A stretch of DNA of 36,177 nucleotides from Phycisphaera sp. TMED9 (GTDB lineage Bacteria > Planctomycetota > Phycisphaerae > Phycisphaerales > SM1A02): the NCBI GenBank assembly GCA_002167845.2, contig NHBO02000038.1, forward strand, positions 14,427 through 50,603, written 5' to 3'. The notes under the pieces are model-generated. The model was not told the DNA's origin. It searched no databases and saw nothing but the letters and a program-made list of their open reading frames with translations. This document shows positions 1 through 9,129 of the stretch, one piece after another (within the stretch, counting starts at the first letter, position 1; the number at the start of each line of letters is the position of its first letter). A program made the position numbers and the translations under genes.

Positions 1-1116
1 CAGGCCGACCACGATGGCGATCCAGAGACGCCACCAGACGATTCCAGCCAAGGCCATTTCTTCACCGCCGAGTGCAAACCAAAGCAAGCCAGCCGAACCA
101 AGCACGATGAGGGCGGAACTCGCCCAGACGCCGCCGTGAAGGCTCTTCAGGAGCTGAGCGAGCGTGGCCCCCTCCTTCGTCCGAACCACGAAGATGGCGA
201 GGATGGAAGCCAGGATGCCGAGACCTGCCAACGCGGGCGGGACGGTGACCAGGCGGAGGGAGTCCGCGTCACCGAGGGAAAGCTGCACCGCGGCTGCGGC
301 GGCAAGCGCCATCGCGGCAAGCACTGATCCGTAGTACGACTCGTAGAGGTCGGCGCCCATGCCGGCGACGTCACCGACGTTGTCGCCGACGTTGTCCGCG
401 ATGGTCGCGGGGTTTCGAGCGTCATCTTCGGGAATACCCGCTTCGACCTTGCCGACGAGGTCGGCACCGACGTCCGCGGCCTTGGTGTAGATGCCGCCGC
501 CGACTCGAGCGAAGAGGGCCTGCAGCGAGGCACCCATCGCGAAGCTCAAGGTGACGGTCGTGATGTCGACCAGGCCGGAACCGAAGCTCTCGCCGAGAAC
601 GACGTAGAGAACGAAGAACCAGAGCGAGATGTCGAGCAGGGCGAAGCCCGTCACACAGAGACCCATGACCGCACCGGCGCGGAAGGCGACGGTGAGGCCC
701 TGGTTGAGCGATTCCTTCGCCGCCGCGGTGGTTCGGGCGGAGGCGTTGGTCGCCGTCTTCATCCCGAAGAATCCACACAGACCGGAAAGCAGACCGGCGA
801 CGGCGACGCCACCGACCGTCCAGAAGTCCTGCAGACCACCCGCTGCCATCACCGCAAGGAGAACCAGCAGTGCGACGAAGACGCCGGTCACGATGCGGTT
901 CTGTCGACCCAGATAGGCGCCGGCACCATCCCGAACCGCCTTGGCGATCCGGATCATCTCGCTGTCGCCTTCGGTGTGACTCATCACCGAGCGATAGAAG
1001 AAGTACGCCGCGATCAATGCCACGATCGCACCAATCGGCGCGAGGAACCAAGCCGGAGCTTTCGTGATGCTCGGCATCTCCGCGAGGGTGAATCCAGTCT
1101 GAATCAGCGTGTTCAT
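1..1116 (-). CDS. hppA: Membrane-bound ion-translocating pyrophosphatase, N-terminal 372 residues (partial)
   Basis: The gene runs off the left edge of the window, so only the first 372 codons are present; family members are usually about 680 to 800 residues. The protein couples hydrolysis of cytoplasmic pyrophosphate to pumping of H+ or Na+ across the inner membrane. The visible part holds several hydrophobic helices and the family signature DVGADLVGKVEAG followed by an Asp-rich stretch (DNVGDNVGDVAGMGADLYESY), which together bind Mg-pyrophosphate. The start is the ATG at 1116, with AAGGA 11 bases upstream. The C-terminal positions that separate K+-dependent from K+-independent enzymes and help predict ion choice lie outside the window, so the pumped ion cannot be named. 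The gene lies downstream of rpsU on the same strand, across a 284-base gap. The family assignment is secure. Confidence 0.95.
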   Translation of the reverse strand, partial: MNTLIQTGFTLAEMPSITKAPAWFLAPIGAIVALIAAYFFYRSVMSHTEGDSEMIRIAKAVRDGAGAYLGRQNRIVTGVFVALLVLLAVMAAGGLQDFWTVGGVAVAGLLSGLCGFFGMKTATNASARTTAAAKESLNQGLTVAFRAGAVMGLCVTGFALLDISLWFFVLYVVLGESFGSGLVDITTVTLSFAMGASLQALFARVGGGIYTKAADVGADLVGKVEAGIPEDDARNPATIADNVGDNVGDVAGMGADLYESYYGSVLAAMALAAAAAVQLSLGDADSLRLVTVPPALAGLGILASILAIFVVRTKEGATLAQLLKSLHGGVWASSALIVLGSAGLLWFALGGEEMALAGIVWWRLWIAIVVGL

Positions 1117-1400
1117 CTGAGAAAGGGTCCTTGAGTGGTCACCGCTCGGTACGAGAGGTGGAATTCGAGGGCGAAGAGTCTTTGGACGCTCCGCAGGTCA
1201 TCCATGGAATGGAATGATTCGACGACGAAAAGTTGGAAAGGTCGATGCTCACCGACCTCCTCGATCAGAAACAACCCCGGAACCGCCGACTCGACGGCAA
1301 CCACTCCCACCGACCTTCTGGATCGATCGGGAGGGCATTGGGGAAGTCATCGGCGTATCAGGTCCTCGATCGCCAATCGCCGAGGATTCCCTCCGTTGAA

Positions 1401-1598
1401 TCAGCGGATGGGCATGTCCGCGCGAGCCACGCGAGCAACCCGCTTGCGGGCCTCTCGCCGGTTGCGCTCGGAGGGCTTTTCGAAGTACTGACGCTTCTTC
1501 ACGTCCTTCGTCAGGCCTTCTTTTTCGCAGAGCTTCTTGAAACGGCGGAGCATCTGCTCCGCACTCTCGCCACCGCGAGCCTTGATTCGAATCGCCAT
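1401..1598 (-). CDS. rpsU: 30S ribosomal protein S21
   Basis: This is a 65-residue basic protein of the small ribosomal subunit. In bacteria that have it, S21 sits near the 3' end of 16S rRNA and helps initiation. The sequence begins MAIRIKARGGESAEQMLRRF and continues with FKKLCEKEG and a basic Arg/Lys-rich tail, typical of S21 in layout and length. The frame stays open to 1622, but the ATG at 1598 matches the conserved N terminus and is preferred. A weak GGAG lies 12 bases before it. A hairpin sits just upstream and a likely promoter lies at 1652-1680. The neighbours are hppA downstream and a divergent NYN-domain gene upstream. Confidence is high because of the family-typical sequence and size. 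Confidence 0.95.
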   Translation of the reverse strand: MAIRIKARGGESAEQMLRRFKKLCEKEGLTKDVKKRQYFEKPSERNRREARKRVARVARADMPIR

Positions 1599-1946
1599 AA
1601 CCGTCGCTGCTCCGGACCGCAAAATGCGGTGTTTCTTGAGGGGAATGGGGCATTACACCCAATCCCCCGATGCACCGCAAGGGCTTGTCCCCTTCGAAAC
1701 GAAAGGAACCCGGCGTTCCGGTGGCCCAGAACCCACCCCCAGACCCACGAAAGCAGGCTACCAAGTGGGTGATTCCCTCTCCTCGATAGACATAAGTGCA
1801 TGTAAACAAAGCACTTGTCATGCGCGCGAGCCGATTTCCCCTCGCGTGACCGGACCATCCTCCGGGATTCCTGAGTTCCGGCAAGTTTTCCAATCGAATC
1901 CAAGGCTAATCTGACTGCTCTCCCTCGCCCCGGTGGAACTTCCTTC
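1599..1946. other. Divergent intergenic region between rpsU and the NYN gene
   Basis: This 348-base gap has no credible gene. Besides the rpsU promoter and leader hairpin, it holds an A/T-rich patch at about 1785-1820. Inside the patch is an inverted repeat, GACA-(TA bulge)-AGTGC paired with GCACT-TGTC across an 11-base loop (1789-1819). Open frames here have no recognisable protein character. I found no convincing promoter for the plus-strand NYN gene. Confidence 0.5.
1652..1680 (-). promoter_or_regulatory. Candidate sigma-70-type promoter of rpsU
   Basis: Read on the minus strand, TTGCGG (1680-1675) is followed after exactly 17 bases by TGTAAT (1657-1652). These resemble the -35 and -10 consensus (TTGACA, TATAAT), with the -10 the better match. 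Transcription would begin near 1645, giving a leader of roughly 45 bases. The leader contains a perfect 6-bp hairpin, ACCGCA/TGCGGT, at 1616-1630, which ends 17 bases before the rpsU start. The assignment rests on spacing and similarity only. Confidence 0.45.
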
Positions 1947-2699
1947 ATGCCGACTCTGGTCGATGCCTACAACGTGCTGCATGTGGTCGGGGTTCTTCCG
2001 CCGGAACTGGCCGGAATCGACCTTGAGGAACTCGCCACACTTCTGACGGGGAGTCGTTTCGATCGCGACGAGGTCCTGCTCATCTGTGATGGGGTTCCGA
2101 AGCCGCATCGGGTCGACGGTGATGGACGGATTCACGTTCGATTCGCCGGGGCCGGTACGACCGCTGATGAACTGATCATCCATCTGGTCCGGACTTCCTC
2201 GGCGCCGCGGCGACTCACCGTCGTCTCCAGCGACCGAGAGATCATGGAACACGCCCGCCGCCGACGCGCGGCGGTCCTCAGTTCGGAGTCCTTCCTCACG
2301 CTCCTGGCCAAGGACCACGGTGGAAAGTCTCGCTCGCAGTCTGATGCAACGAGAGGTTCCGACGAGACGCACCGTCCCAACCGACGGCAAGTGGAAGAAT
2401 GGCTCGAACTCTTCAACGTCGAGGATGATCTTCTCGATCTCGACGCCCACGCCCCGCGACCGTCACGCTCCTCCGATGATCCGCCACGACCCCGTCAAGA
2501 TTCCACCTCGCCACTCGTGGACTCTGCGGATGACGCCTCGAACTCCGCCCTTGAGGCCGGTCATCTCGACGAGATCCGCCTCGAAGACATCGAACGGATC
2601 GACATGTCCGAACTGCTGGATGAGACGGGGCGACTCCGAAGAGCCATCGAAGACGAACCAGCTCCCGGCGATGACCCGGACTCTGCAGATCGGCCATGA
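1947..2699 (+). CDS. YacP-like NYN-domain protein (predicted ribonuclease)
   Basis: Residues 1 to about 120 form a YacP-type NYN domain, a PIN-like fold. Acidic residues fit a metal-dependent nuclease site: D6 in LVDAYN, D48 in LLICDG, D74/E75 in TADELI and D96 in VVSSDREI. The Bacillus relative (YacP/Rae1) is a ribosome-associated endoribonuclease, but that role is only inferred here. Residues from about 125 to 250 form a polar, acidic, Pro-rich tail with two short possible helices (QVEEWLELF and [21 protein letters not shown]); family members are usually nearer 170 residues. The ATG start has GGTGGA nine bases upstream. The stop codon overlaps the pdxH start (ATGA), so the two genes are probably co-translated. 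The domain call is good; the substrate is unknown. Confidence 0.8.
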   Translation: MPTLVDAYNVLHVVGVLPPELAGIDLEELATLLTGSRFDRDEVLLICDGVPKPHRVDGDGRIHVRFAGAGTTADELIIHLVRTSSAPRRLTVVSSDREIMEHARRRRAAVLSSESFLTLLAKDHGGKSRSQSDATRGSDETHRPNRRQVEEWLELFNVEDDLLDLDAHAPRPSRSSDDPPRPRQDSTSPLVDSADDASNSALEAGHLDEIRLEDIERIDMSELLDETGRLRRAIEDEPAPGDDPDSADRP

Positions 2700-3331
2700 T
2701 GCAACGCCACCTCGACGAGAACCCTCCCATGAACTTCGACCATCCTCCCGCCGACCCGCTCACCGTCTTCGACGAATGGTTCCGCCACGCCGAACTTCAC
2801 GCCGGACTCCCCAACCCCAATGCGATGACCGTCGCGACCGCGAACGCCGAGGGACGGCCGACCGCCCGCATCGTTCTCCTGAAGCAGTTCGACGCCCGCG
2901 GCTTCGTGTTCTTCACGAACCAGCAGAGCCGGAAGGCCGAGGATCTCGCGGTGAATCCCGCGGCCTCGTTGCTCTTCCACTGGGACAGCCTCGAGCGGCA
3001 GATTCGAATCGAAGGTTCCATCGAGCGGACGTCGGATGCCGAAAGCGATGCGTACTTCAACAGCCGCGCCCTCGAAAGCCGGCTGAATGCGATCGCAAGC
3101 GATCAATCTCGACCGATCGAGGACCGTGAGGCACTCGAAGCACGGCGCGCGGCGGTCGACGCCGCGCATGCCGATGGCCGGACACCGGCACGACCTCCAC
3201 ATTGGGGCGGCTACCGAGTCATCCCGTCACGCTTCGAGTTCTGGGGTGGACATCCTCATCGCCTGCACGACCGAGTGCTCTACGTCGCCGATGGCGACGG
3301 CGGATGGACGACCTCGCGGCTCATGCCCTGA
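2696..3331 (+). CDS. pdxH: Pyridoxamine/pyridoxine 5'-phosphate oxidase
   Basis: This FMN enzyme oxidises pyridoxine or pyridoxamine 5'-phosphate to pyridoxal 5'-phosphate, the last step of vitamin B6 salvage. Family hallmarks are visible in order: P-T-A-R-I-V-L-L-K (FMN contact), [39 protein letters not shown], then [23 protein letters not shown] and the C-terminal W..SRLMP, equivalent to the usual RL(A/N)P end. The length of 211 residues is normal. The ATG at 2696 overlaps the upstream stop (ATGA). A second in-frame ATG at 2729 ([10 protein letters not shown]) is an alternative start that would remove 11 non-conserved residues. The gene converges on dnaE with only 35 bases between their stops. 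Confidence 0.95.
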   Translation: MMQRHLDENPPMNFDHPPADPLTVFDEWFRHAELHAGLPNPNAMTVATANAEGRPTARIVLLKQFDARGFVFFTNQQSRKAEDLAVNPAASLLFHWDSLERQIRIEGSIERTSDAESDAYFNSRALESRLNAIASDQSRPIEDREALEARRAAVDAAHADGRTPARPPHWGGYRVIPSRFEFWGGHPHRLHDRVLYVADGDGGWTTSRLMP

Positions 3332-3366
3332 GGCTCGCGACCCGATCGGCATTACCCCATCCGGCA

Positions 3367-6300
3367 TCAATCTTCCGAAGAGCCGGTCCTGGCGAACTTG
3401 CGACGGCGATTCTCCTTGCGGGGAGGAACGAAACCGCCGCGAACTCGAACGCCATCGGCACCCGCGTCGCGGAGACGAGCCACCAGCGCGTCATCGGGGA
3501 CCACGCGGATTCCCGGCGATGAAAGCACGACGTGCTGGCCGTTCGCCAGTCGGAGATGAACGACCGTCTCGACCGGACGACCCGAGAGTGCCTGAACGCT
3601 CCCGGCCGCCTGCTTCAACTGCCCCGAGACGAACTCCATCCGCCGCCGAACCATCTCTTCGGTCTCGTCATCCCGCGTCTGATCGAAGAGGATCTCGATC
3701 TTCGTGGAAAGCAGACTCGCGACCTTGTCGATCGGAATGATCTGTTCGACGACGATCTGCGGCTCTCCACGGCCAGTCTCGACCTGCCCCACCAGAACGA
3801 CGGTCCGATCAACCTGGATCTCCTCGGCATGCCGGGCGAACGCTTCGCTGAACACCACGCCTTCGACCGTCCCGTGCTTGTCGGACAGCGTGGTCATCGC
3901 CATCTTGGCCCCGTTCCGGGTGATGACCGGACGAACCCGGTTGATCACCCCCGCGAACACCACCGGACTCTCGTTGGGGAGTTCGCCGAGCCCCGTGCTG
4001 ACCACGTTGCAGAACTCGGTGATGATGTTTCCGATTCCATCCAGCGGATGCCCGGAGACGTGAAATCCAAGCGTCTCCTTTTCTTCGGCGAGCCTGGTCA
4101 TCTGGTCCCACGGCTTCACTTCCGGAAGCGGCAGTCGCGGTGCCACCCCGGCCGCTTCGCCGTCGTCATCCCCGCCGCCGAAGAGCATGTTCTGGCCGGC
4201 GGATCGATCGGCGGCCAACGACTTGCCGGCCTTGAATGCATCCGGCACCGCGGCGAGCATCGCGGCTCGAGCGTCCTCGCCGTGCACCGAGTCGAAGGCG
4301 CCGGCTCGAACCAGCGACTCGATCGCCTTCTGATTGATCCGGGCGTGATCGATTCGTTCGCAGAATTCGTGCAGCGACTCATACGGCCCATCCGCGTCTC
4401 GCGATTCGACGATGGAGGCGATTCCGTCCTTCGCGATCCCCTTGATCGCTTGAAGGCCGAACCGCACATGCCCGCTGCAGTTGGACGGTCGTTCGCCGGA
4501 GTCGAAGACGACGTTGAAGTCCTCGCCGGAGAAGTTCACATCCGGGGGACGGACGTCCACGCCCACGTTCGGCTTGTCCGGGGTCGAATCCGGGAATGGG
4601 ACCCGAAGACAGTCTTCGAGATAGACGGACCAGTCCTCGACCTTCTTGGCCTGGCTCTCGAAGGTCAGCACCGCCGCCATGTACTGGTTCGGGAAGTACG
4701 TCTTCAAGTAGGCGGTCTGATACGCCACGATCGCATAGCCCGTGGAGTGACTCTTGTTGAATCCGTAACCCGCGAACTTCAGGATCAACTCGAAGAGTTC
4801 CTCCGCCTGTCTGGCTTCGACACCCTGCTTCGCGGACCCCGCCACGAATTCCGCACGCGCGGAGTCGATGACGCTGATCTTCTTCTTCGAGATCGCCTTG
4901 ATGACCGTGTATGCCGTGCGGAGCGGGATGCCACCGAGGCCGTGCAGCACCTGCATCACCTGCTCCTGATACACCATGATGCCATAGGTCTCGGCGGTGT
5001 AACGATCCACGATCTCATGCACCGAGGGCACCTGCTGCTGCCCGTGCTTTCGAGCGTTGTAGTCGGGGATGAGATCCATCGGACCGGGTCTGAAGAGCGC
5101 ATTGGCGGCGATCAGATCCTCGAGCCGGTCAGGCTGCATCTCGGTGAGCAGCTTCCGCATTCCTCCCGACTCGAACTGGAAGATCCCACTGGTGTCGCCC
5201 CGGCGGAACAGATCAAGAACCTGCTGGTCATCCAACGGAACCCGTTCCAGATCAAGCGGATGGATCGCGGTTCGCGCCGCGGCGGTCCCATCGCTCGGCT
5301 TCTCCCGCCCCACCGCGGCCCAGATCTGCTCTTCGGGGATGGATTCGAGAATCAACTGACGAGCTCGCTCGATCGTGGAGAGCGTCCGGAGCCCGAGAAA
5401 ATCCATCTTGAGCAGGCCGATGCGTTCGCAGGTCGGACCGTCCCACTGCGTGACGACCTCTTCGCTTCCGGAGGTCTTGCAGAGCGGGACGATGTCATCC
5501 AGCGGTCGCGTCGCCATGATGACCCCGGCGGCGTGAACCCCGGCATGCCGCGCATGGTTCTCCAACGCTCTCGCGGCGCCGAGCACCCGTTGCACGCGAG
5601 GATCACCATCCGACGCGGCCTGAAGTTCGGGCTCCTTCTGCAGCGCCTCCTCGATGGTGATGTTGAGCTCGGCCGGTACCAGGTTCGCGAGTTGCTGGCC
5701 TTCGGACGGTGCGAATCCCATCACCCGGGCGACATCCTTGATCGCCGCCTTCGCCTTCAAACGACCGAAGGTGATGATCTGCGCGACGTGCCCGTACTTC
5801 TGACGGACATGATCGATGACTTCGGATCGGCCGTTCTGGCAGATGTCGATGTCGATGTCGGGATACTCGGCGCGATCCGGGTCGGTGAACCGTTCGAAGA
5901 GCAGCCCGTAGTGAACGGGACAGGCATTCGAGAGCCCGAGCACGTACCCCACCATCGTGCCCACACCGGATCCACGAGCATTCGATGGAATACCTCGCTG
6001 CCGCGCCCAGTTCACGAAGTCCCAGACGATCAGGAAGTAGGCGGAGATCAGTTTGTCCGCGAGCACCTGCAATTCACGCTCGAGCCTCGCTCGGATCTCC
6101 TCGGTGACCCCTTCGGGTCCGTAGCGCCAGATCAGGCCGGCCTCGCAGAGATCCCGCAACGCACGATCGCATCCGTCCTTCAACGCCTCGGCATCCGCGG
6201 CATCGGCGGACTGCTCGTCGAACGGTCTAAGTTCGAAACGGGAACAGTATCGCTTGAACCACTCCGTCAGATCACCGCCGTCGTAGCGCGGCGGCTCTCC

Positions 6301-7317
6301 GGGATGCACCACCTCGACCACCGGTGCATGATTCTCCCCTTCGGAGAGATCGACATTGCAGCGATCGGCGATTCGAACCGTGTTTCGAAGTCCTTCCTGC
6401 TCGTCCGCTTCGGGAAAGAGCGTCTTCATCTCCTCGGCGTTCTTGACGTAGAGCTGCTCCGGATACCGCAGCCGATCCGGATCATCCTTGGTCTTGCCCA
6501 TGCTGATGCAGCAGAGCGTGTCGTGGTCGTCGTGATCTTCGGCGTTCAGGAAGTGGGCATCGTTGTCGATCACCAGAGGAAGATCGAGCTCCGCCGCCAG
6601 TTTCTTGAGCAGCGGATTGATGCGCTCCTGCTCCGGCACGTGTCGCTGAAGTTCGATGTAGAAACGAGGCTCTCCGTCCTCACCCGGCGCGAACGTCTCC
6701 GCATGCCACGTCGCTTCGGCGACCGCGAGATCCCAATGCCCCTGATCGTTGGTCCGTACGAAGTTGGTGAGATGGAACGCGACCGAGGAACCGAGATGCC
6801 CGTTGATCGCGACCAGGCCGTCGCTCCAATCCGCGAGCGTGCTCTTGTCCATCCTCGGCTTGTAGTAGAAGCCGTTGAGATAGGCGTCGGAACTGAGCTT
6901 CATCAGATTCCGCCAACCACCGATGTCCAGAGCGAGCAGGACGAGGTGGAATCCACCATCGGCCACTCCCGTTCGCGTTCGATCCCGTCGATCTCCGGGC
7001 CGCCCGTCTCGATCGGGCGCGACGTACGCCTCGATCCCGAGGATGGGCTTGATGCCTTCCGCTCGGGCGGCCGCGTGGAACTCGAATCCCGCGTGCAGAT
7101 TTCCGTGGTCGGTGACCGCGACCGCGGTCATTCCGAGTTCCTTCACGCGTCGAACGAGGCGTTTGATCCGGTTCCCGCCATCAAGGAGGGAATACTCGCT
7201 GTGAAGATGAAGGTGGACGAAGTCGTCCGCGGCCTCGGGTTTCTTCCCGGCGGCGGCAGACTTCTTGCCGGTCTTGGCGGCCTTCGATTTCGGGCGTTCG
7301 ATCTTCTCAGCCATCAT
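3367..7317 (-). CDS. dnaE: DNA polymerase III alpha subunit (DnaE type)
   Basis: This is the replicative DNA polymerase catalytic subunit, about 1,316 residues and longer than the typical 1,160-1,200. Visible in order are a Lys/Ala-rich N-terminal extension (about 30 residues), a PHP domain (HLHSEYSLLDG, VTDHGN, GIEAYV, DNDAHFL), the polymerase core with PDIDIDI near residue 485 supplying the two catalytic aspartates, KMDFLGLRTLSTIE for the third acidic residue, fingers and helix-hairpin-helix region, and an OB fold (VVFAGVINRVRPVITRNGAKMAMTTL). The PHP metal ligands appear largely intact. The frame stays open to 7488 through a TTG, but the ATG at 7317 has AAGGA seven bases upstream and avoids overlap with the divergent gene. 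An ATG at 7344 is the other option. The family call is certain. Confidence 0.97.
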   Translation of the reverse strand: MMAEKIERPKSKAAKTGKKSAAAGKKPEAADDFVHLHLHSEYSLLDGGNRIKRLVRRVKELGMTAVAVTDHGNLHAGFEFHAAARAEGIKPILGIEAYVAPDRDGRPGDRRDRTRTGVADGGFHLVLLALDIGGWRNLMKLSSDAYLNGFYYKPRMDKSTLADWSDGLVAINGHLGSSVAFHLTNFVRTNDQGHWDLAVAEATWHAETFAPGEDGEPRFYIELQRHVPEQERINPLLKKLAAELDLPLVIDNDAHFLNAEDHDDHDTLCCISMGKTKDDPDRLRYPEQLYVKNAEEMKTLFPEADEQEGLRNTVRIADRCNVDLSEGENHAPVVEVVHPGEPPRYDGGDLTEWFKRYCSRFELRPFDEQSADAADAEALKDGCDRALRDLCEAGLIWRYGPEGVTEEIRARLERELQVLADKLISAYFLIVWDFVNWARQRGIPSNARGSGVGTMVGYVLGLSNACPVHYGLLFERFTDPDRAEYPDIDIDICQNGRSEVIDHVRQKYGHVAQIITFGRLKAKAAIKDVARVMGFAPSEGQQLANLVPAELNITIEEALQKEPELQAASDGDPRVQRVLGAARALENHARHAGVHAAGVIMATRPLDDIVPLCKTSGSEEVVTQWDGPTCERIGLLKMDFLGLRTLSTIERARQLILESIPEEQIWAAVGREKPSDGTAAARTAIHPLDLERVPLDDQQVLDLFRRGDTSGIFQFESGGMRKLLTEMQPDRLEDLIAANALFRPGPMDLIPDYNARKHGQQQVPSVHEIVDRYTAETYGIMVYQEQVMQVLHGLGGIPLRTAYTVIKAISKKKISVIDSARAEFVAGSAKQGVEARQAEELFELILKFAGYGFNKSHSTGYAIVAYQTAYLKTYFPNQYMAAVLTFESQAKKVEDWSVYLEDCLRVPFPDSTPDKPNVGVDVRPPDVNFSGEDFNVVFDSGERPSNCSGHVRFGLQAIKGIAKDGIASIVESRDADGPYESLHEFCERIDHARINQKAIESLVRAGAFDSVHGEDARAAMLAAVPDAFKAGKSLAADRSAGQNMLFGGGDDDGEAAGVAPRLPLPEVKPWDQMTRLAEEKETLGFHVSGHPLDGIGNIITEFCNVVSTGLGELPNESPVVFAGVINRVRPVITRNGAKMAMTTLSDKHGTVEGVVFSEAFARHAEEIQVDRTVVLVGQVETGRGEPQIVVEQIIPIDKVASLLSTKIEILFDQTRDDETEEMVRRRMEFVSGQLKQAAGSVQALSGRPVETVVHLRLANGQHVVLSSPGIRVVPDDALVARLRDAGADGVRVRGGFVPPRKENRRRKFARTGSSED

Positions 7318-7469
7318 CACTCCATCCTTGGACGATGAGGCCATGGTAGACGCAGAACCCCCCTGAATCCCCCGATGATCCCTGCATCGGCGCCCGATCC
7401 ACGGCGTCGCGAGCATCCCGTGGGAGAATCTCCGACCTTCCGAGCGGATCGCGTCGTAGGATGTCAGCC

Positions 7470-7781
7470 ATGGAGATTCCCGATCCAACCCAGCGAACCC
7501 CGTTCGTCCGCGTGATCAACGTCGGACAGCAGATGGGTGATGGTTGGCGTCGAATCGACCGTGGTGGGCCCTTCAGCCGGTTCCTGGCCGGTCTCACCGC
7601 GATTCTCCTCGCCGTCCCGATCCTCGTGATCGGCCTCGTCCTGCTCCTGACCCTGACCGCCTTCGGAATCGCGGCGGCGCTGGTGAGCCTCGTCATCGGG
7701 CGACGCCCGGGCCAGAGAAAAGCCGCCGCGCCAACCGAACCCGGACGCGAAAACGTCCGAGTGATTCCACCGCGGTCCTGA
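7470..7781 (+). CDS. Small membrane protein of unknown function
   Basis: The encoded protein is about 103 residues and I do not recognise its family. A polar N-terminal third (MEIPDPTQRTPFVRVINVG) precedes a strongly hydrophobic stretch, about residues 40 to 75, rich in Leu, Ile, Val and Ala. That is enough for one long or two short membrane helices. A basic tail (GRRPGQRKAAAP) follows. I prefer the ATG at 7470 because AGGA lies eight bases upstream; an ATG at 7461 would add three residues. The gene is divergent from dnaE and converges on the class IV aminotransferase gene 44 bases away. Codon use resembles the neighbours. A real gene is likely, but no function can be stated. Confidence 0.6.
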   Translation: MEIPDPTQRTPFVRVINVGQQMGDGWRRIDRGGPFSRFLAGLTAILLAVPILVIGLVLLLTLTAFGIAAALVSLVIGRRPGQRKAAAPTEPGRENVRVIPPRS

Positions 7782-7825
7782 TCCAGCTCCGGCCCGGATC
7801 GACTCCGGTCATCCCGGCCCGACGA

Positions 7826-8695
7826 TCACTCGGCCAGCCACCAGGCTCGAAGGCTTCTGGCCACCGGTCCCGGAGTCCCGTCACCGATCTGTTCTCGCTC
7901 GACACCGGTGACCGGCAGTACGCCCCAACTCGAGTTGGTGAGCAGAACCTCATCGGCCTCGAGCACCGCATTGATGTCGACCATCTTCCGCTGGACCAGC
8001 CGACCTTCGCCCGCCGCCCAACCGAGGACTTCCGCTCGGACCACGCCGGGAAGCACCGGAGACGGAAGCCCGCCCTCGGGTTCCTCGCCTCGGGCCAACG
8101 GCGTGATGAACTCCCCGTCCTTGACGAGGATCACGTTGCTGACACAACCGCCCGCGAGGTGATTCGAGACCGTGAACCAGAGTGCTTCGCTCGCGTTCTT
8201 GGCGGCGGCGGACTGGAGCTCGGCGAGCCGAGGCCAATAGGCCAGTGTCTTGTGCGCCGCAAAGGGATCGAGGGGATTCGCCCGCGAATCGGCCACGGTG
8301 GCTCTGATGCCCTTGTCGTAGAGTTCGTCGGGATAGGCGGTGGCGGGCTGAGCCACGATGAGGATCGTGGGTTCGTGACCGTTTCCACCACCATGAAGAA
8401 GATTCAAGTCGCCGCCGCTGATCGTGAGTCGGACCCTGGCGGTCTCGAGCTCCGCGGCTGCGACCGTCGCGTGAATCGCGTCGGCCAGCGGCCCCGCCTT
8501 GAGGCGATCACTCAGGCGAGTCTCCCGCAATGACTCTTCCAGTCGGTCGAGATGCTGATTCAGATGCACGACCCGGGAACCACGTGCCATCATCGTCTCG
8601 AAAAGACCCACCGCATGCTGAAAGCCGGCGTCGAACGCCGAGACGCGAGCATCTTCGAGCTTCTCGAGTTTTCCGTTCAACCAAACCGCGGTCAT
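7826..8695 (-). CDS. Class IV PLP-dependent aminotransferase or aminodeoxychorismate lyase-like protein
   Basis: The 289 residues show a fold-type IV PLP enzyme: WLNGKLEKLEDARVSAFDAGFQHAVGLFETM at the start (the family G-x-F-E-T), the PLP-binding lysine in DPFAAHKTLAYWPRL, and VSNHLAGGCVSNVILVKDG and LPGVVRAEVLGWA later on. The family includes branched-chain and D-amino acid aminotransferases and 4-amino-4-deoxychorismate lyase (PabC, p-aminobenzoate synthesis). The motifs do not let me choose between these, although the length fits all three. The start ATG at 8695 overlaps the stop of the upstream gene (ATGA), implying coupled translation. No pabA or pabB genes are nearby to support a folate role. 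The superfamily call is strong; the substrate is open. Confidence 0.85.
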   Translation of the reverse strand: MTAVWLNGKLEKLEDARVSAFDAGFQHAVGLFETMMARGSRVVHLNQHLDRLEESLRETRLSDRLKAGPLADAIHATVAAAELETARVRLTISGGDLNLLHGGGNGHEPTILIVAQPATAYPDELYDKGIRATVADSRANPLDPFAAHKTLAYWPRLAELQSAAAKNASEALWFTVSNHLAGGCVSNVILVKDGEFITPLARGEEPEGGLPSPVLPGVVRAEVLGWAAGEGRLVQRKMVDINAVLEADEVLLTNSSWGVLPVTGVEREQIGDGTPGPVARSLRAWWLAE

Positions 8696-9129
8696 GAGTC
8701 GTTTCCGGAGTCAAGTTCGGTCGAACTCTCCGACCTGCGAGGATCACGGCGCACATCCCGAAGCCGAGGGGGGCGTTCCGCCCACCCGAGCACGACTCGT
8801 CTTCCGCCGTCTCCGACCACCGTCGCGGTGGCGGTCTCTCCAAGATGGTCCGAACGAACCTTGATCGATTCGATGCTTCGAGGCTGCTGGAGGTCGTCGA
8901 TGGCGGCCCTCGCCATGGGCTCGAGACTGAACCCGGAACCGGCGGTGCGATCCGCGGAGCCGGAGTCGGATCCGCTCAAGAGTCTGGTGGTCGCGGATCG
9001 GACCTCTCCCTTCCACGCCTCCGACGAATCGGACGTGAGGTACAGGAGGCCCGCAATCGCGAGCGCAAGCGACGGAAAGAGGAATCGCCGAGCCCACCAC
9101 GTCTGGGTCTTGGAGGAGGAGGAAATCAC
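8692..9129 (-). CDS. Small N-terminally anchored protein of unknown function
   Basis: The 145-residue protein starts at a GTG (9129). It has a Ser-rich, Trp/Arg N terminus, then one hydrophobic segment at about residues 16-32 (LFPSLALAIAGLLYL) that would act as a signal anchor. The remaining residues are polar and probably periplasmic, with a short stretch of beta-like character (ESIKVRSDHLGETATATVVGDGGRRVVLGW). I recognise no family. Its stop overlaps the aminotransferase start by the ATGA arrangement, so the two are probably one transcript. It is divergent from the zinc-ribbon gene at 9229. Similar open frames on the other strand are shadows. The coding status is supported by the overlap and the anchor; the function is unknown. 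Confidence 0.55.
   Translation of the reverse strand: MISSSSKTQTWWARRFLFPSLALAIAGLLYLTSDSSEAWKGEVRSATTRLLSGSDSGSADRTAGSGFSLEPMARAAIDDLQQPRSIESIKVRSDHLGETATATVVGDGGRRVVLGWAERPPRLRDVRRDPRRSESSTELDSGNDS

Noticed and set aside
3532-7338. A 1,268-codon plus-strand frame opposite dnaE.
   Set aside because: It is an antisense shadow created by the codon bias of dnaE. It has no start signal, its composition (rich in His, Arg, Asp) is unlike a folded protein, and dnaE fully explains the region.
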